DNA of 64,000 bases. It comes from Beaufortia kweichowensis (taxonomy: Eukaryota > Chordata > Actinopteri > Cypriniformes > Gastromyzontidae). Positions 11,397 through 22,065 of the stretch are shown here, one piece after another. Positions within the stretch are counted from its first letter, which is position 1. Each line of letters starts with the position of its first letter. The position numbers and the translations under genes are program-made. The stretch is taken from positions 15,409,822 to 15,473,821 of the forward strand of contig CM032804.1 in the NCBI GenBank assembly GCA_019155185.1, read 5' to 3'. The notes under the pieces were generated by a model. That model worked only from the letters and a program-made list of their open reading frames with translations. It was not told the origin of the DNA and did not search any database.

Positions 11397-12720
11397 ATCA
11401 TATTTGTTTTTTACAGTTAATTTTCTGCAACCTCAGATGCCAGTTTTTTAACATGCTACTCAATGAAAATATGGGAATGAGTTCAAAACGCAGTCCAGTT
11501 TGGCTGGTAAATAGTAACACAAAGAAACAATCAGCAACTATGTGCATCAAGCTATATGAACACCATCATCTCCACCTTCCTTCACTTTATATACAGAAGA
11601 ACTGCAATAAAATGCGTACTGTACTGTATACAGTTAGAAGATTTCTACTTTAAACTGCAAAATGAGCAGTCAAATAGGTTCTTGAAAGGGTCTTTTGTAT
11701 CCAGCATTATTAGTGTTCATATGTTTTATCATCTCCTCCCACAGAAGCATGACGCTACACTTCTCCAATTCCACCTGTTACAGAATTCAACAACAAAAGT
11801 GACATTTTTTATGTGGCCTGATTTACCGTTTTCTTTATCGGATACAGAGACGTTATTTAAGCTTCTGTTGAAAAGCAAGACACAATAATGTCTGATCATT
11901 TGTGTTTCAAAACTTTCCCCACAAACACACCCTTTATGTTTCTAATCACTTTCTATGCTGTCATGCCTTTCTCCTCCAACTCCACTGAATACAGCAAACC
12001 TTTCATTAATGAATTATTAACCAAATGCAAACACGCCGACCTCACCCTGTGCCAAAACCGTGACTTAAAGAATAATAATTACTTTATGACTCAAAAATAC
12101 AACGTGCTCTATGTCTCAGAATTGCGTTGAGTTAGCGGTCTGTCTTTAAAATCAGAATAGCCACAATACTTATACAAAAATAATAACAGGAGAGGTCAAA
12201 GTTACTGTCTAGCACATAATCTTTAACTTTCAACAAAGAATTAGTCCATGTAGGCCTAAATCCACTTCTTTCAATGGAACCTTTGTGTCTTTTAGTTAAT
12301 TTAGGCCCTGAATGAAACCTTTGAGCAAACATTTTATCAAAACTGCACATTTAAGATTTACAAACTTTTTAAAGATTACAAACAACAAACTCTTGTTTGG
12401 TAAAATATTCACTTACTGCCATCTCCAAATGTTGGATATATGTCTCAAGGTTCCAAATTAAATAGGTAATATGTCAAAACAGAAATGAAAAGTGCATTAC
12501 TATGAACAGTCAAGCCGTGATTAACACGTGAACAGTAGTAAGGTTGTCTGTTTTAAAGGTTAATGGGAAAATGTCTGACCTGACAGCACCCTTTATCAAT
12601 AAAAAATGTTTATCTGATCCTCACAGAAAGTTATAGATAATGATTAGAGAATGACTTCAAAAGACTGGAAACATATATAGCCTATTTTTTGTGTGAGTAA
12701 TAATGACTGAATTGCATTTT

Positions 12721-12806
12721 CAGGCTGTTCCTTATTGTTACACCCAAATCATATAGGGTACACCATTTTACCCTATGATTTGGGTGTAACAGTAAGGAAC
12801 AGCCTG
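12721..12806. repeat. Long near-perfect hairpin in duplication copy 1
   Basis: A 40-nt arm (12721-12760) pairs with 12770-12806 across a 9-nt loop, with one mismatch and one 2-nt indel. The arms begin CAGGCTGTTCCTTA and end TAAGGAACAGCCTG. It may be a small foldback element or the merged terminal repeats of a deleted transposon. Confidence 0.88.
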
Positions 12807-13044
12807 ATACAAAGCCCCCTGGGGTAAGATGACCTGCTACTTGCCCAGAAACGATGCCAAAACTCCACTGAGCATATTTAAAAATTGTGACCCTGTCTGT
12901 AAAAACCAAGCTGAAGTCTTTTTTTTGTGATTTACTGTTTTTTAAATAAAATCATTCTACAAAAGGTAAAGAACATTACTTGAAAATATAACTTTGATAT
13001 CTTTAATATTTCCTGAGTAAGGCCATGTCAAAGATTAAAATGAA

Positions 13045-13320
13045 TAAATGGAGAGTATCCTGAGCAGCTGCATCACTGCCTGGTTTGGGAATTGCACCGT
13101 CTTGGACCGCAAGACCCTGCAGCGTATAGTGAGAACAGCTGAAAAGATCATCGGGGTCTCTCTTCCCTCTATCACAGACATTTACACCTCACGCTGCATC
13201 CGCAAAGCCACCAGCATTGTGGATGACCCCACACACCCCTCACACACACTTTTCACCCTCCTGCTGTCTGGTAAACGGTACCGAAGCATTCGGTCCCTCA
13301 CGACCAGACATTGCAACAGT
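13045..13320 (+). mobile_element. LINE C-terminal fragment, truncated by the duplication junction
   Basis: Encodes a piece beginning MESILSSCITAWFG and running through 'GVSLPSITDIY' and 'DDPTHPSHTLFTLL', typical of the extreme C-terminus of an abundant fish LINE (Rex1/CR1-L2 superfamily, from recall). It stops at 'TTGCAACAG', where duplication copy 2 begins. Confidence 0.8.
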
Positions 13321-14644
13321 TTTTTCCAGTTTTATCATATTTGTTTTTTACAGTTAATTTTCTGCAACCTCAGATGCCAGTTTTTTAACATGCTACTCAA
13401 TGAAAATATGGGAATGAGTGCAAAACGCAGTCCAGTTTGGCTGGTAAATAGTAACACAAAGAAACAATCAGCAACTATGTGCATCAAGCTATATGAACAC
13501 CATCATCTCCACCTTCCTTCACTTTATATACAGAAGAACTGCAATAAAATGCGTACTGTACTGTATACAGTTAGAAGATTTCTACTTTAAACTGCAAAAT
13601 GAGCAGTCAAATAGGTTCTTGAAAGGGTCTTTTGTATCCAGCATTATTAGTGTTCATATGTTTTATCATCTCCTCCCACAGAAGCATGACGCTACACTTC
13701 TCCAATTCCACCTGTTACAGAATTCAACAACAAAAGTGACATTTTTTATGTGGCCTGATTTACCGTTTTCTTTTATCGGATACAGAGACGTATTTAAGCT
13801 TCTGTTGAAAAGCAAGACACAATAATGTCTGATCATTTGTGTTTCCAAAACTTTCCCCACAAACACACCCTTTATGTTTCTAATCACTTTCTATGCTGTC
13901 ATGCCTTTCTCCTCCAACTCCACTGAATACAGCAAACCTTTCATTAATGAATTATTAACCAAATGCAAACACGCGACCTCACCCTGTGCCAAAACCGTGA
14001 CTTAAAGAATAATAATTACTTTATGACTCAAAAATACAACGTGCTCTATGTCTCAGAATTGCGTTGAGTTAGCGGTCTGTCTTTAAAATCAGAATAGCCA
14101 CAATACTTATACAAAAATAATAACAGGAGAGGTCAAAGTTACTGTCTAGCACATAATCTTTAACTTTCAACAAAGAATTAGTCCATGTAGGCCTAAATCC
14201 ACTTCTTTCAATGGAACCTTTGTGTCTTTTAGTTAATTTAGGCCCTGAATGAAACCTTTGAGCAAACATTTTATCAAAACTGCACATTTAAGATTTACAA
14301 ACTTTTTAAAGATTACAAACAACAAACTCTTGTTTGGTAAAATATTCACTTACTGCCATCTCCAAATGTTGGATATATGTCTCAAGGTTCCAAATTAAAT
14401 AGGTAATATGTCAAAACAGAAATGAAAAGTGCATTACTATGAACAGTCAAGCCGTGATTAACACGTGAACAGTAGTAAGGTTGTCTGTTTTAAAGGTTAA
14501 TGGGAAAATGTCTGACCTGACAGCACCCTTTATCAATAAAAAATGTTTATCTGATCCTCACAGAAAGTTATAGATAATGATTAGAGAATGACTTCAAAAG
14601 ACTGGAAACATATATAGCCTATTTTTTGTGTGAGTAACAATGAC

Positions 14645-15822
14645 TAGGTTTGGGTACCGAAACCCGGTATTAAACTAGCCCCGGTGCTAAATTATGAAAG
14701 ACCGAAGTATCGATAAGCTCTGACGCTATCGGTTCTGCTTTCGGTACTGGAGAAATTAAGAAAATACATGTCCTGTTTATTAATGCTAAATAAACGTTAT
14801 CTTGCGCATTTTAACTGTCCAACCATTTCTAATTTACGATAATAGCCTATTTAGACATTAGACATTTACCTGCATTTTTATCCATCATGCGCAAAATGTC
14901 CCTGTCTGTCCCTGAGTACACTGAGTGCGCGCGCGCGCACACAACACGAAAGCTCGCGCTTAATAGAGTGACGATGGCGGAGAGAAGCAAACGGTGTAAA
15001 GTATGTTTACATTTCACTCGAGTGGATGCAGACAATGATCGCTGCAACACGTGCAACAAGATTTTAGCTTGTAAGGGCGGAAACACAAGCAATCCGTCAA
15101 AACATCTTTCAAAAGTTCATCATGTGCGGACAGAGAATTGCAAAGTTTTCGACTGCCTAGTTAGTTCATCATCCACCTCCTCAGGTAAATGTGCTAGCAG
15201 TCTTCCCAAATAACAATGACATAAGCATCCTATAAGGTCTCTCTAAATTAGTATTTAATAATTTAATAAATACATCACGTTCAGTTAAATTATGAATGAC
15301 CTACGTATTTTTTCTGCAGTAAGCTAAATAAATCATAGACATTAAAAATGCCTTTACAGTACTGCATTTACAAATAGATGAATAAGAATAAACTATGCTT
15401 ATTAAGAAATGATAAAGTAGAAACGACCTAATAATGAATTTGTAGTGATGAAATACATACACTTAAATTTTGTAGTGTACATTACAAGTAGTTCCAAACA
15501 TGTATAACTTTTAAGCCCAGTTCTTCTGCAGTCTACCTGCCCCAACTGTGTTGCTTTAAAGCACTGAAAATTCTTTTACAAAAGAAATGATTTATTTGAT
15601 TTATTTTGTTTGTATAATATATATTTGCTCAAACATTGCTGTTTGTTAGGCTATAGATAATTATTTTATTTTACATTTAAAAAATAAAGTGTTAATTCTG
15701 TTCTTTTGTTGTGTAAAAGCACAACAAAAAGTACCCATAAGAGTACCGTTAAAGTACCGGATCGATAAGTGGTATCGATAAAAGTAGTAATACCGTTAAA
15801 ACCTTAACGATACCCATCCCTA
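14645..15822 (+). mobile_element. Non-autonomous hAT transposon with BED-finger remnant
   Basis: The 1178-bp insert starts TAGGTTTGGGTACCG and ends CGATACCCATCCCTA, imperfect terminal inverted repeats of the TAGGGATGGGTAYCG type. The flanks are ACAATGAC (14637-14644) and ATAATGAC (15823-15830), an 8-bp target duplication with one change. The unoccupied site is present in duplication copy 1 as ATAATGAC at 12700-12707. The 8-bp duplication and terminal sequence identify hAT. Only an N-terminal zinc-finger exon-like fragment of transposase remains, so mobility would need a helper. Confidence 0.92.
14887..15213 (+). pseudogene. BED-type zinc-finger fragment of hAT transposase
   Basis: About 108 codons starting MRKMSLSVPEY. 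The segment around 14972-15130 (from 'MAERSKRCKVCLHF') contains CNTC, then 'NPSKHLSKVH', giving the C-x2-C...H-x4-H pattern of a BED finger used by hAT transposases to bind transposon ends. A possible splice donor follows (TCAG|GTAAAT near 15182-15190), so this may be the first coding exon of an ancestral transposase gene. The catalytic RNase-H-like domain and dimerisation region are missing. Similar host ZBED proteins exist, but position inside the terminal repeats shows it is transposon cargo. Confidence 0.75.
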
Positions 15823-15843
15823 ATAATGACTGAACTGTATTTT

Positions 15844-15924
15844 CAGGCTGTTCCTTATTGTTACACCCAAATCATATAGGGTACACCATTTCACCATTTG
15901 GGTGTTACAGTAAGGAACAGCCTG
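15844..15924. repeat. Degraded hairpin in duplication copy 2
   Basis: Counterpart of 12721-12806. The outer arms (CAGGCTGTTCCTTA / TAAGGAACAGCCTG) are intact but the right arm has lost several bases near the loop, shortening the stem. Palindrome instability after duplication is a simple explanation. Confidence 0.8.
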
Positions 15925-16153
15925 ATACAAAGCCCCCTGGGGTAAGATAACCTGCTACTTGCCCAGAAACGATGCCAAAACTCCACTGAGCATATTTAAA
16001 AATTGTGACCCTGTCTGTAAAAAAGTCTTTTTTTTGTGATTTACTGTTTTTTACATAAAATCATTCTACAAAAGGTAAAGAACATTACTTGAAAATATAA
16101 CTTTGATATCTTTAATATTTACCGAGTAAGGCCATGTCAAAGATTAAAATGAA

Positions 16154-16775
16154 TAAATGGAGAGTATCCTGAGCAGCTGCATCACTGCCTGGTTTGGGAA
16201 TTGCACCGTCTCGGACCGCAAGACCCTGCAGCGTATAGTGAGAACAGCTGAAAAGATCATCGGGGTCTCTCTTCCCTCTATCACAGACATTTACACCTCA
16301 CGCTGCATCCGCAAAGCCACCAGCATTGTGGATGACCCCACACACCCCTCACACACACTTTTCACCCTCCTGCTGTCTGGTAAACGGTACCGAAGCATTC
16401 GGTCCCTCACGACCAGACATTGCAACAGTTTGTTCCCCCATGCCATCAGGTTGCTAAACTCAAAATAACTCATTACAAATTACACTACTGCCATTGGACT
16501 GTTTTTTATTATTTATTTTTCTAATATTTGCACTGTCACTTTACACAATCACTACAGTCACTTTCGTATTGAACTGTGTATTGGTCTGCGTTACTGTCTT
16601 GTGCTGTCTGTTTGCACTTTGTGCACTTTATGTATATAGTTTTTGTACTTAACTGTGTATTGTTTTTGAACTGTAGCACCTTGGTCCTGGAGAAACGTTG
16701 TTTTGTTTCACTATGTACTTGTATATGGCTGAAATGACAATAAACTCCTTTGACTTGACCTTTGACTTGACTTGA
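16154..16775 (+). mobile_element. LINE 3' fragment with complete tail
   Basis: Same coding piece as at 13048, here continuing through 'NSLFPHAIRLLNSK' to a stop at about 16466. A roughly 300-bp 3' untranslated region follows and ends in TTTGACTTGACC-like repeats after a CAATAAACTCC motif. It is strongly 5' truncated. This copy preserves the ancestral 3' end that duplication copy 1 lost. Confidence 0.83.
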
Positions 16776-16989
16776 AAATCATAGTAAAATGTATAGGTGA
16801 AATCAAATTTTGATGCTCATTATCTCAAAGTTATGATATTTGTGAGAGTAATCCCATCTGAACACTTTGAGGTTAGTTGATCTAATACAGTTCTAATGAA
16901 CTGTATGCTAATATCACATTAAATTATAAATCTGTGTATGTTAATTAGTTAATTATGAGAGAAATTAATGAATAAATAAGTTTAAAGTT

Positions 16990-17174
16990 TACCTCTCACT
17001 GTAATTTGTAAAAGATTAATGTCAAAATATTTCGAGAATAAAGACAAAATTTCGAGAGTAAACTCTTAGCATTATGGGAATAAAGTCGAAATATTTTGAG
17101 AATAAAATCAAAATTTCAAGAATAAAGTAAAAATTTCGAGAAAAAAGTCGAAATTTCGAAAATAAACTCGTAGC
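16990..17174. repeat. Degenerate minisatellite, AGTCGAAATTTCGAGAATAA type
   Basis: About seven imperfect units of roughly 20-25 bp with consensus near GAGAATAAAGTCGAAATTTC. The Gypsy element interrupts the array. It resumes at 22675-22712. Confidence 0.8.
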
Positions 17175-17179
17175 GTTAC

Positions 17180-18631
17180 TGTCACGGAGGCCAGTACACC
17201 GCCTTCAGCATTGGATTCTAATGTTCCCGTCACCCGTTCTCACTCACCGGACTATTGAACTCCATATCCCATGATTCATTGCACCGCACCCACCACCATT
17301 TTGTTATTACCTGCACCTGTACCTGTTAATTTGGACTATTATTTAAACCCTGTGTTTTGTTCTTTTCTTTGTCTGGGATTAACGTTGTGGGTATGTCATA
17401 CGAATGTCTTTGTTCCTGTTTTTCATGTTTAAATGTACCTGGATCTTTGCCTGTTGGAAATTAATTACATGAGTCTGTGAAGTTAACCTGAAGTTGTCCA
17501 TTAGACAGCGCATAGTTTTGTTTAAGTAAACCTGCCTGTTTGAGAACTCTACTATCTGACTCTGACTCTTGTATAACTGTGGTTTTGAGTCAGGGTGTTC
17601 CCTGACTTGGATGTACCAAGGGATGGAGGCGAAAATAAACTGGGTGACGGAAAGGTGTTTATTTACCAGATTGCCAGTACATCTGATCCCAATGAGGTGC
17701 AGGTGGTATTTACAAGTCCTTGTCATCAAAACAAACCAAAAAAAATTCCAAAAATCCAAAAACAAACAAACAAAACAAGTGTTCCAAAACGATAAATCCA
17801 TTAAATGGTGAAGAAAGAAAGAAAAATGTATATAATACAAGTGTTTGGCTAAACCAGTCAAATGGTCCAATCACTTCAATATTTTCCACAAGTCTGTTAC
17901 AAAGACTCACTCAATGAGCCCTGAGCAATCCTACAGCAGCCATTAAATACGTTAAGCCCCTCCTACAGGGAGTAAACCAAAGAAAAAGAAAAAGGGGTAA
18001 AATAGAACTTAACAGTAAAATAATTGAGCTGTGTTTAAACAACAGAAAAGGTAAACTACTATTATTTTACAAATTATATAAAAGTTGAAAGCAAGATTTA
18101 TAAATGACCCCAAAATAACATTCATTGAATTAATTCATTAAATTTGAGTTCTTAGAACTCCCCTACTCAACTAAACAGTTGGACTGCACCTTCCAGTGGC
18201 GGGAACAGAATGCACAAAAAGAACATTGTATTCTAAGTGGTTCTGCTTGGGCTATTTTTGACTGTTTTGACAGAGATGGTGAACCAGTACGTAAGTAAAA
18301 CTGTGTGTATGTAAATTGATATGTTTAAGCCAAGAAATAAACATTTAACATGAAAACTTGTTCTGTTCATTTCTCACATGCAAACACAACAACCTTAACA
18401 TAAAACATATTCCACCAAAAAAAAAAAAACCAATGACAATGTTCAAATCTCGAACAACACACACACCGATGGAATTACCAACATTTCTGCATTATGATGT
18501 AAATTTGCGCAAGCAGAGATGTTAAGTAAATAAAATGTATGTGTGCTTGAGTGTGAATGTCTGGGTTTTTGAGGGCTCTTTCAAAATAAAAGTCTCTCGT
18601 CACAGAATCTCTGTGACAATAACCCATAACA
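17180..18631 (+). repeat. Gypsy 5' LTR, split by a nested insertion
   Basis: Matches the 3' LTR over 17180-17490 and 17495-17577, then ends at 18624-18631 (CCATAACA) after the nested insert. It lacks about 200 bp present in the 3' LTR (near 22377-22580). The 3' LTR segment carries several CCTGTTGGA repeats that could have promoted such a loss. A TATA-like TATTTAAA lies at 17340-17347. Confidence 0.88.
17578..18618. mobile_element. Nested solo LTR-like insertion
   Basis: The 1041-bp insert begins TGTGG, ends GTGACA and is bounded by the 5-bp direct repeat ATAAC (17573-17577, 18619-18623). Removing it restores the LTR end as seen in the 3' LTR. TG...CA ends, a 5-bp duplication and no internal coding sequence fit a solo LTR of an unrelated family left by LTR-LTR recombination. 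AATAAA-like signals occur near 18340 and 18580. No family name can be given. Confidence 0.82.
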
Positions 18632-18632
18632 G

Positions 18633-18642
18633 AATCCCAGAC
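18633..18642 (+). other. Putative self-primed primer-binding site
   Basis: AATCCCAGAC, one base after the 5' LTR, is an exact 10-nt complement of GTCTGGGATT at 17371-17380 in the LTR (and 22257-22266 in the 3' LTR). That LTR segment lies about 31 bp downstream of the TATA-like box, where the RNA 5' end is expected. Tf1/sushi-type elements prime reverse transcription by folding the RNA 5' end onto the PBS, so the arrangement fits that mechanism. No tRNA match is evident. Confidence 0.65.
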
Positions 18643-18683
18643 CAAAACTATTAAATCCCATCTCAAGCAATTTATTCACCGTC

Positions 18684-19595
18684 ATGTTTCCTCACCCGTC
18701 TCTGGAAGCAGCTCCAGCAACCCCGTCTGAAGCCGTCACGGAATTTCTACACACCTTGTCACAGCACCTAAGCGCCCATCAAGTCAACCCCCCTCAGCCG
18801 GTAAGCACTGCATCCTCTGGAAGTCCCATGGCCATGCCAAACCGTTTCTCTGGGGCAGCGGAGGATTGCGGTGGTTTTATTCTGCAATGCCAATTAATGT
18901 TCCGAATGCAACCAAATCTCTACCCCTCAGATTCAACAAAGATCGCGTTCATGATCAACCTGATGAGAGGAGCTGCATTGCGGTGGGCGCAGGGCTTTTT
19001 GAACTCAGGAGAACATGAGTCTCTCACCTGCGAAGACTTTATGTCACGGTTAAAGGAAGTGTTTGATCATTCTGCCTCTTCTCTCTCTGTAGCTGATCAA
19101 CTATGCCACATTCAACAGGGAAGATCATCGGTAGCAGAATACGCTGTGCGGTTTCGGACTCTCGCAGCGGGAAGCAGCTGGAACCAACCCGCACTGCTGG
19201 CCGCTTATCGACAGGGGCTTTCTCTGGAAGTAAGAAGGCAGATGGTCATTTACGAAGATACTGTTGAACTCGAGAGTTTCATTCAACGATCTATTAGGAT
19301 CTCTCAACGTATCACCGCATGTGGCTCAAACTGCACCGACCCGAAATCTGTTGGGAATCTGGACAGATCCTTCGCTGGGGAGATGTTCCGCAGAGCCCGC
19401 AGAGTTGTGGAAAGAAGGAGCCGGCCAGTTAAACTATCCAGTCTGCAGAACTCTCCCGTCCAGTCACGTCTGCACACGGCCCGGAAGGATCGACAAAACA
19501 TAAGATTCCACCAGAATACCGGGGGTTCCAGGACGTGTTCAGTAAGCAACTTGCCTCACATCTCCCCCCGCATCGGCCATGGGACTGTGCAATAG
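18684..19595 (+). pseudogene. Gypsy gag remnant
   Basis: The first 200 or so codons read as a retrotransposon capsid domain: 'PNRFSGAAEDCGGFILQCQL' and 'MINLMRGAALRWAQ' in the N-terminal half, then 'SVAEYAVRFRTLA' and 'QGLSLEVRRQMV'. After about 19320 the frame leaves capsid sequence and the nucleocapsid CCHC knuckle is missing. The downstream DNA from about 19510 already encodes RT in a different frame. Thus gag 3' sequence and the protease region have been deleted. This is a non-functional gene with an artificial C-terminus. Confidence 0.85.
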
Positions 19596-21850
19596 AGCTG
19601 CTGCCTGGGTCCACTCTGCCCAAGGGACGTATCTATTCACTCTCGATCCCGGAACAAAAGGCCATGGGTGAGTACATTGAGGAAGCGCTTAAACAAGGCT
19701 TCATCCGACCCTCAACTTCACCTGCTGCCTCCTGCTTTTTCTTTGTGGGTAAGAAGGATGGTGGGCTTCGGCCTAGCATTGATTATCGTGCCTTAAATCA
19801 AGTGACTGTTAAATTCAAGTATCCATTGCCATTAATCCCCGCAGCTATCGAGCAACTCCGAGGAGCCACCCTCTTCACGAAACTGTACCTCTGGAGCGCC
19901 TACAACCTCGTCCGCATCAGAGAGGGGGACGAGTGGAAAACAACGTTTATTACTCCGGCGGGGCACTTCGAATACCGGGTTATGCCCTTCGGGTTGGTCA
20001 ATGCCCCAGCAGTCTTTCAAAATCTGATGAACGAAATATTCAGAGACATGTTAGATCGGTTTGTTATTGTATATATTGATGATATTTTAATCTATTCCAG
20101 AAGCCCCGCCGAGCACCAGCAACACATCCAGCTCGTCCTCCAACGTCTGCGTGAACACCAGTTATACCTCAAATTAGAGAAGTGCGAATTCCACCTGTCC
20201 GAGGTACAGTTTCTGGGTTACATCATCAACTCCTCGGGGGTGCGGATGGAAAAGGACAAGGTAGAAGCAGTCAGATCCTGGCCGCAGCCCACCACCATCA
20301 AAGGTCTGCAGCGGTTCCTTGGATTTGCAAACTTCTACCGTCGCTTCATCAGTCAGTACAGCTCCAAGTGTTCACCCCTCACCGCCCTCCTCCGGAATCA
20401 TCCCACCTGTCTCAAGTGGACCCCCGAAGCCGCTGCAGCCTTTGAACTTCTCAAGGACGCCTTCAGCACGGCACCCATCCTCCGACACCCATCCCCTGAT
20501 CTCCCGTTCGTCGTGGAAGTCGACGCCTCCACCTCCGGTGGGTGCCGTGCTGTCAGGGGAATCCACCTCAACTCCACCCATGCGCCTACTTCTCGAAGAA
20601 GCTGTCCCTGGCGGAGCAAAATTATGACATCGGCAATCGGGAGCTTCTGGCCATCAAGCTTGCCCTTGAGGAATGGAGGCACTGGTTGGAGGGAGCGAAA
20701 TACCCATTCGTTGTTCACACAGATCATAAGAACCTCCTCTACTTGAAAGAAGCAAAGAGACTAAATCCCCGCCAAGCTCGTTGGGCTCTGTTTTTTTTTA
20801 CCCGGTTCCATTTCACTGTGACATATCGCCCACCGCTGATCTCCCCCCGGTACTGGTGGCCCGGCATGAAGCAGGATATCTCCCGGTTCGTCAACAGCTG
20901 CTCAGTCTGCGCCACATCTAAAGTCCCCCGTCGGCTACCCCAGGGTAAACTTCTGCCCGTGCCACAACGCCCCTGGTCTCACACTGCAATAGACTTCATG
21001 TCAGATCTCCCTGCCTCACACGGCCACACATGTATCCTGGTGGTAGTCGACCGCTTCTCCAAAGCCTGCAAGCTCATTCCCCTGTCAGCCTTACCCACAG
21101 CCATAGTCACTGCCGAATCCCTGTTCCAGCATGTCTTCTGTCATTTTGGTATTCCGGAGGACATCGTCTCAGACCGTGGCCCCCAGTTCATCTCTCACGT
21201 CTGGAAGGAGTTTTTCAAGCTCTTGGGGGTCACGGAGAGCCTCACCTCCGGATACCACCCTCAAGCCAACGGCCAGACTGAGTGTAAGATCCAGGAAATC
21301 GGGAGATACCTGCGATCCTACTGCAGTCACCACCAACACAGCTGGCACCGGTTCCTCCCATGGGCAGAATACGTCCAAAATTCCCTCCGTCAAGATTCCA
21401 CCAAACTCACTCCGTTCCAGTGTATCCTAGGTTACCAACCACCTCTGTTCCCATGGAACGGGGAACCATCCTCGGTGCCAGCTGTTGGCCACTGGTTCCG
21501 GACCAGCGAGAGGGTCTGGAACTCCGCCCATGTCCATCTACAAGCAGCAGTGCGCAGACAGAAGACTCAAGCCGACCAGCGACAAGCCCCAACTCCCATG
21601 TTTCATCCTGGCCAGCTGGTCTGGCTATCTACCAGGGACATTCGTCTGCGCCTGCCGTCCAAGAAGCTCAGTCCCAAGTTCATCGGCCCCTTTCCCATAC
21701 AAAGACAAATCAATGCAGTGACTTACCGGCTGCAACTTCCCTCGTCATACCGTCTCCAGTACCTTGTGGACTGGGAAGGGTACGGTCCAGAGGAGCGATG
21801 CTGGACCCCTCGGTCGGACATCCTTGATCCATCTCTGCTGGAGGAATTCC
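19510..21850 (+). pseudogene. Gypsy pol remnant (RT, RNase H, integrase, chromodomain)
   Basis: RT occupies 19535-20540, with 'KKDGGLRPSIDYRALNQVT', 'MPFGLVNAPAVFQNLMN' and the catalytic 'VIVYIDDILIYS' near 20064-20100. A frameshift near 20545 moves reading to another frame. RNase H follows with 'YFSKKLSLAEQNYDI', 'NRELLAIKLALEEWRHWLEG' and 'HTDHKNLLY'. A deletion near 20830 removes the RNase H end and the HH part of the integrase zinc finger. 'YWWPGM' and CSVC follow, then the integrase core with 'AIDFMSDLP', 'SDRGPQFIS' and 'GYHPQANGQTE' supplying the DDE residues. A chromodomain 'YLVDWEGYGPEERCWTP' ends near 21815, joined by another deletion. There is no protease domain. Confidence 0.9.
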
Positions 21851-22062
21851 ACCGCCTTCACCCAGATCAGCCTGCACCCAGACCACGAGGTCGCCCACGT
21901 CGACGCCCGGTCCTTGATCCATCTCTGCTGGAGGAATTCCACCGCCTTCACCCGCCACGCCCGGTTCGGTCCGCAGGAGCGGACGTGGGCGACCTCGTGG
22001 TCTGGGTGCAGGCTGATCTGGGTGAAGGCGGTGGAATTCCTCCAGCAGAGATGGATCAAGGA
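21823..22062. repeat. Direct and inverted repeat cluster at the end of Gypsy pol
   Basis: The roughly 80-bp segment 21823-21901 is repeated in part directly (21912-21953) and wholly as its reverse complement (21983-22062), giving a hairpin with 80-bp arms and about an 80-bp loop. It replaces the region where a polypurine tract would be expected ahead of the 3' LTR. Opposite-strand open frames here arise from the inversion. Confidence 0.9.
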
Positions 22063-22065
22063 CCG

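Larger units (their letters stand above)
11397..13333. repeat. Tandem duplication, copy 1 (1937 bp)
   Basis: Starts at ATCATATTTG and repeats, nearly base for base, from 13334 onward at an offset of 1937 bp. Copy 1 contains an AT-rich unique segment, a long hairpin (12721-12806) and the start of a LINE 3' fragment (13045-13320). It ends inside that fragment, where a few filler bases join it to copy 2. Open frames of 80-110 codons inside it (for example 11556-11888 and 11888-12130) differ in length between copies because of 1-bp indels and look non-coding. Confidence 0.92.
13334..16445. repeat. Tandem duplication, copy 2, split by a hAT element
   Basis: Same content as 11397-13333 with scattered 1-bp indels and substitutions, plus a 1178-bp hAT insertion at 14645. 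It runs on into the full LINE 3' fragment, which copy 1 carries only in part. This shows that the duplication breakpoint fell within the LINE fragment. Confidence 0.92.

Noticed and set aside
11231..12130. Possible small genes of 80-140 codons in the tandem duplication
   Set aside because: The duplicate carries 1-bp indels that change the frames, there is no recognisable domain, and codon use is AT-driven.
13048..13590. 180-codon frame that could look like a host gene
   Set aside because: It fuses a LINE C-terminus to duplicated unique DNA across the duplication junction.
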